Shown here: positions 63,757 through 64,000 of the stretch, piece by piece
Numbering within the stretch: position 1 is the stretch's first letter
Layout of the letters: each line of letters starts with the position of its first letter
NCBI GenBank assembly: GCA_950022655.1
Contig: OX465579.1
Location: 179,618,303 to 179,682,302 of the forward strand
Source: Alentia gelatinosa
Lineage: Eukaryota; Annelida; Polychaeta; Phyllodocida; Polynoidae
Length of the DNA: 64,000 nucleotides
Direction of reading: 5' to 3'
Translations under genes and position numbers: made by a program
Notes under the pieces: generated by a model
Databases searched by the model: none
What the model was told of the DNA's origin: nothing
The model's input: only the letters and a program-made list of their open reading frames with translations

Positions 63757-64000
63757 GTCGAGGATGTATGCCCTTATATCATTTATTACAAATATATGTA
63801 TATGCATTTTCGGTACCTGGAAGAGCACCATACGGTGAATGTAAATTTTTTTAATTACAAAGGTGTGCCGTTGTAGATTTTGGACAGGAAATAAATGTGG
63901 TACAAGAGGTTTATCAGTTTTAAGGTTTTTATGTATCATTGATAAAGTAGGTGCCAACACTAGCTTCCTAGTGTTCTAAATCAGCTCATCAATGCAGATG

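Larger units (their letters stand above)
53015..64000 (+). repeat. Large duplicated segment, copy B
   Basis: This is the partner of 451-12955 and continues to the window edge. It lacks the copy-A blocks near 1195-1318, 1700-2490, 5152-5449 and 9452-9690. In copy B the segment carries the last three seen exons of gene 2. Confidence 0.95.

Overview
The window is nuclear DNA of an animal, most likely an invertebrate and possibly a mollusc or another spiralian. Genes are split by GT-AG introns, immunoglobulin-like (Ig) half-domain exons are spread over tens of kilobases, and most remaining DNA is transposon debris (Gypsy, DIRS-like, CACTA, LINE, SINE-like and many short terminal-inverted-repeat elements) and minisatellites. 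The species guess rests on general style only.

The main content is a tandem family of plus-strand Ig-superfamily genes. Gene 2 starts with a signal-peptide exon at 26487 and can be chained through 13 exons to 58105 with every splice phase matching and no stop. The product would have 666 residues in the window: a signal peptide and three repeats of a two-domain unit. Each unit is a V-like domain without the canonical cysteines, followed by a C2/I-like domain with them, and each domain is split by one intron. Unit 1 lies at 32171-40190, unit 2 at 45460-49689 and unit 3 at 51688-58105. Gene 2 probably runs past the right edge.

Gene 1 is the 3' part of an upstream paralogue. It shows the last V-like half-exon and the C2-like pair (3377-6836), then weaker exon candidates that resemble fibronectin type III (FN3) domains (14465-18585, two with frame breaks), and perhaps a terminal exon with a poly(A) signal at 19740-19954.

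Positions 451-12955 and 53015-64000 are the same segment twice, nearly identical apart from a few indels of 0.1-0.8 kb. This is either a tandem duplication of the gene unit with a period near 51 kb or two haplotypes joined in the assembly.

Between and inside the genes: a promoter-like, CpG-rich stretch (21.5-23.2 kb); a non-autonomous CACTA element in two inverted copies with 3-bp target duplications (30839-31783 and 46379-47430); a Gypsy pol relic (33.2-34.8 kb) and a DIRS-like relic (37.4-39.9 kb) in introns of unit 1; an 82-bp satellite array (42.2-44.9 kb); and minisatellites of 16/32 bp (50.1-51.5 kb) and 21 bp (52.6-52.9 kb). A broken P-loop ATPase gene of virus-like or transposon type lies on the minus strand in each copy of the duplicated segment. 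Nothing suggests prokaryotic genes, CRISPR or operons.
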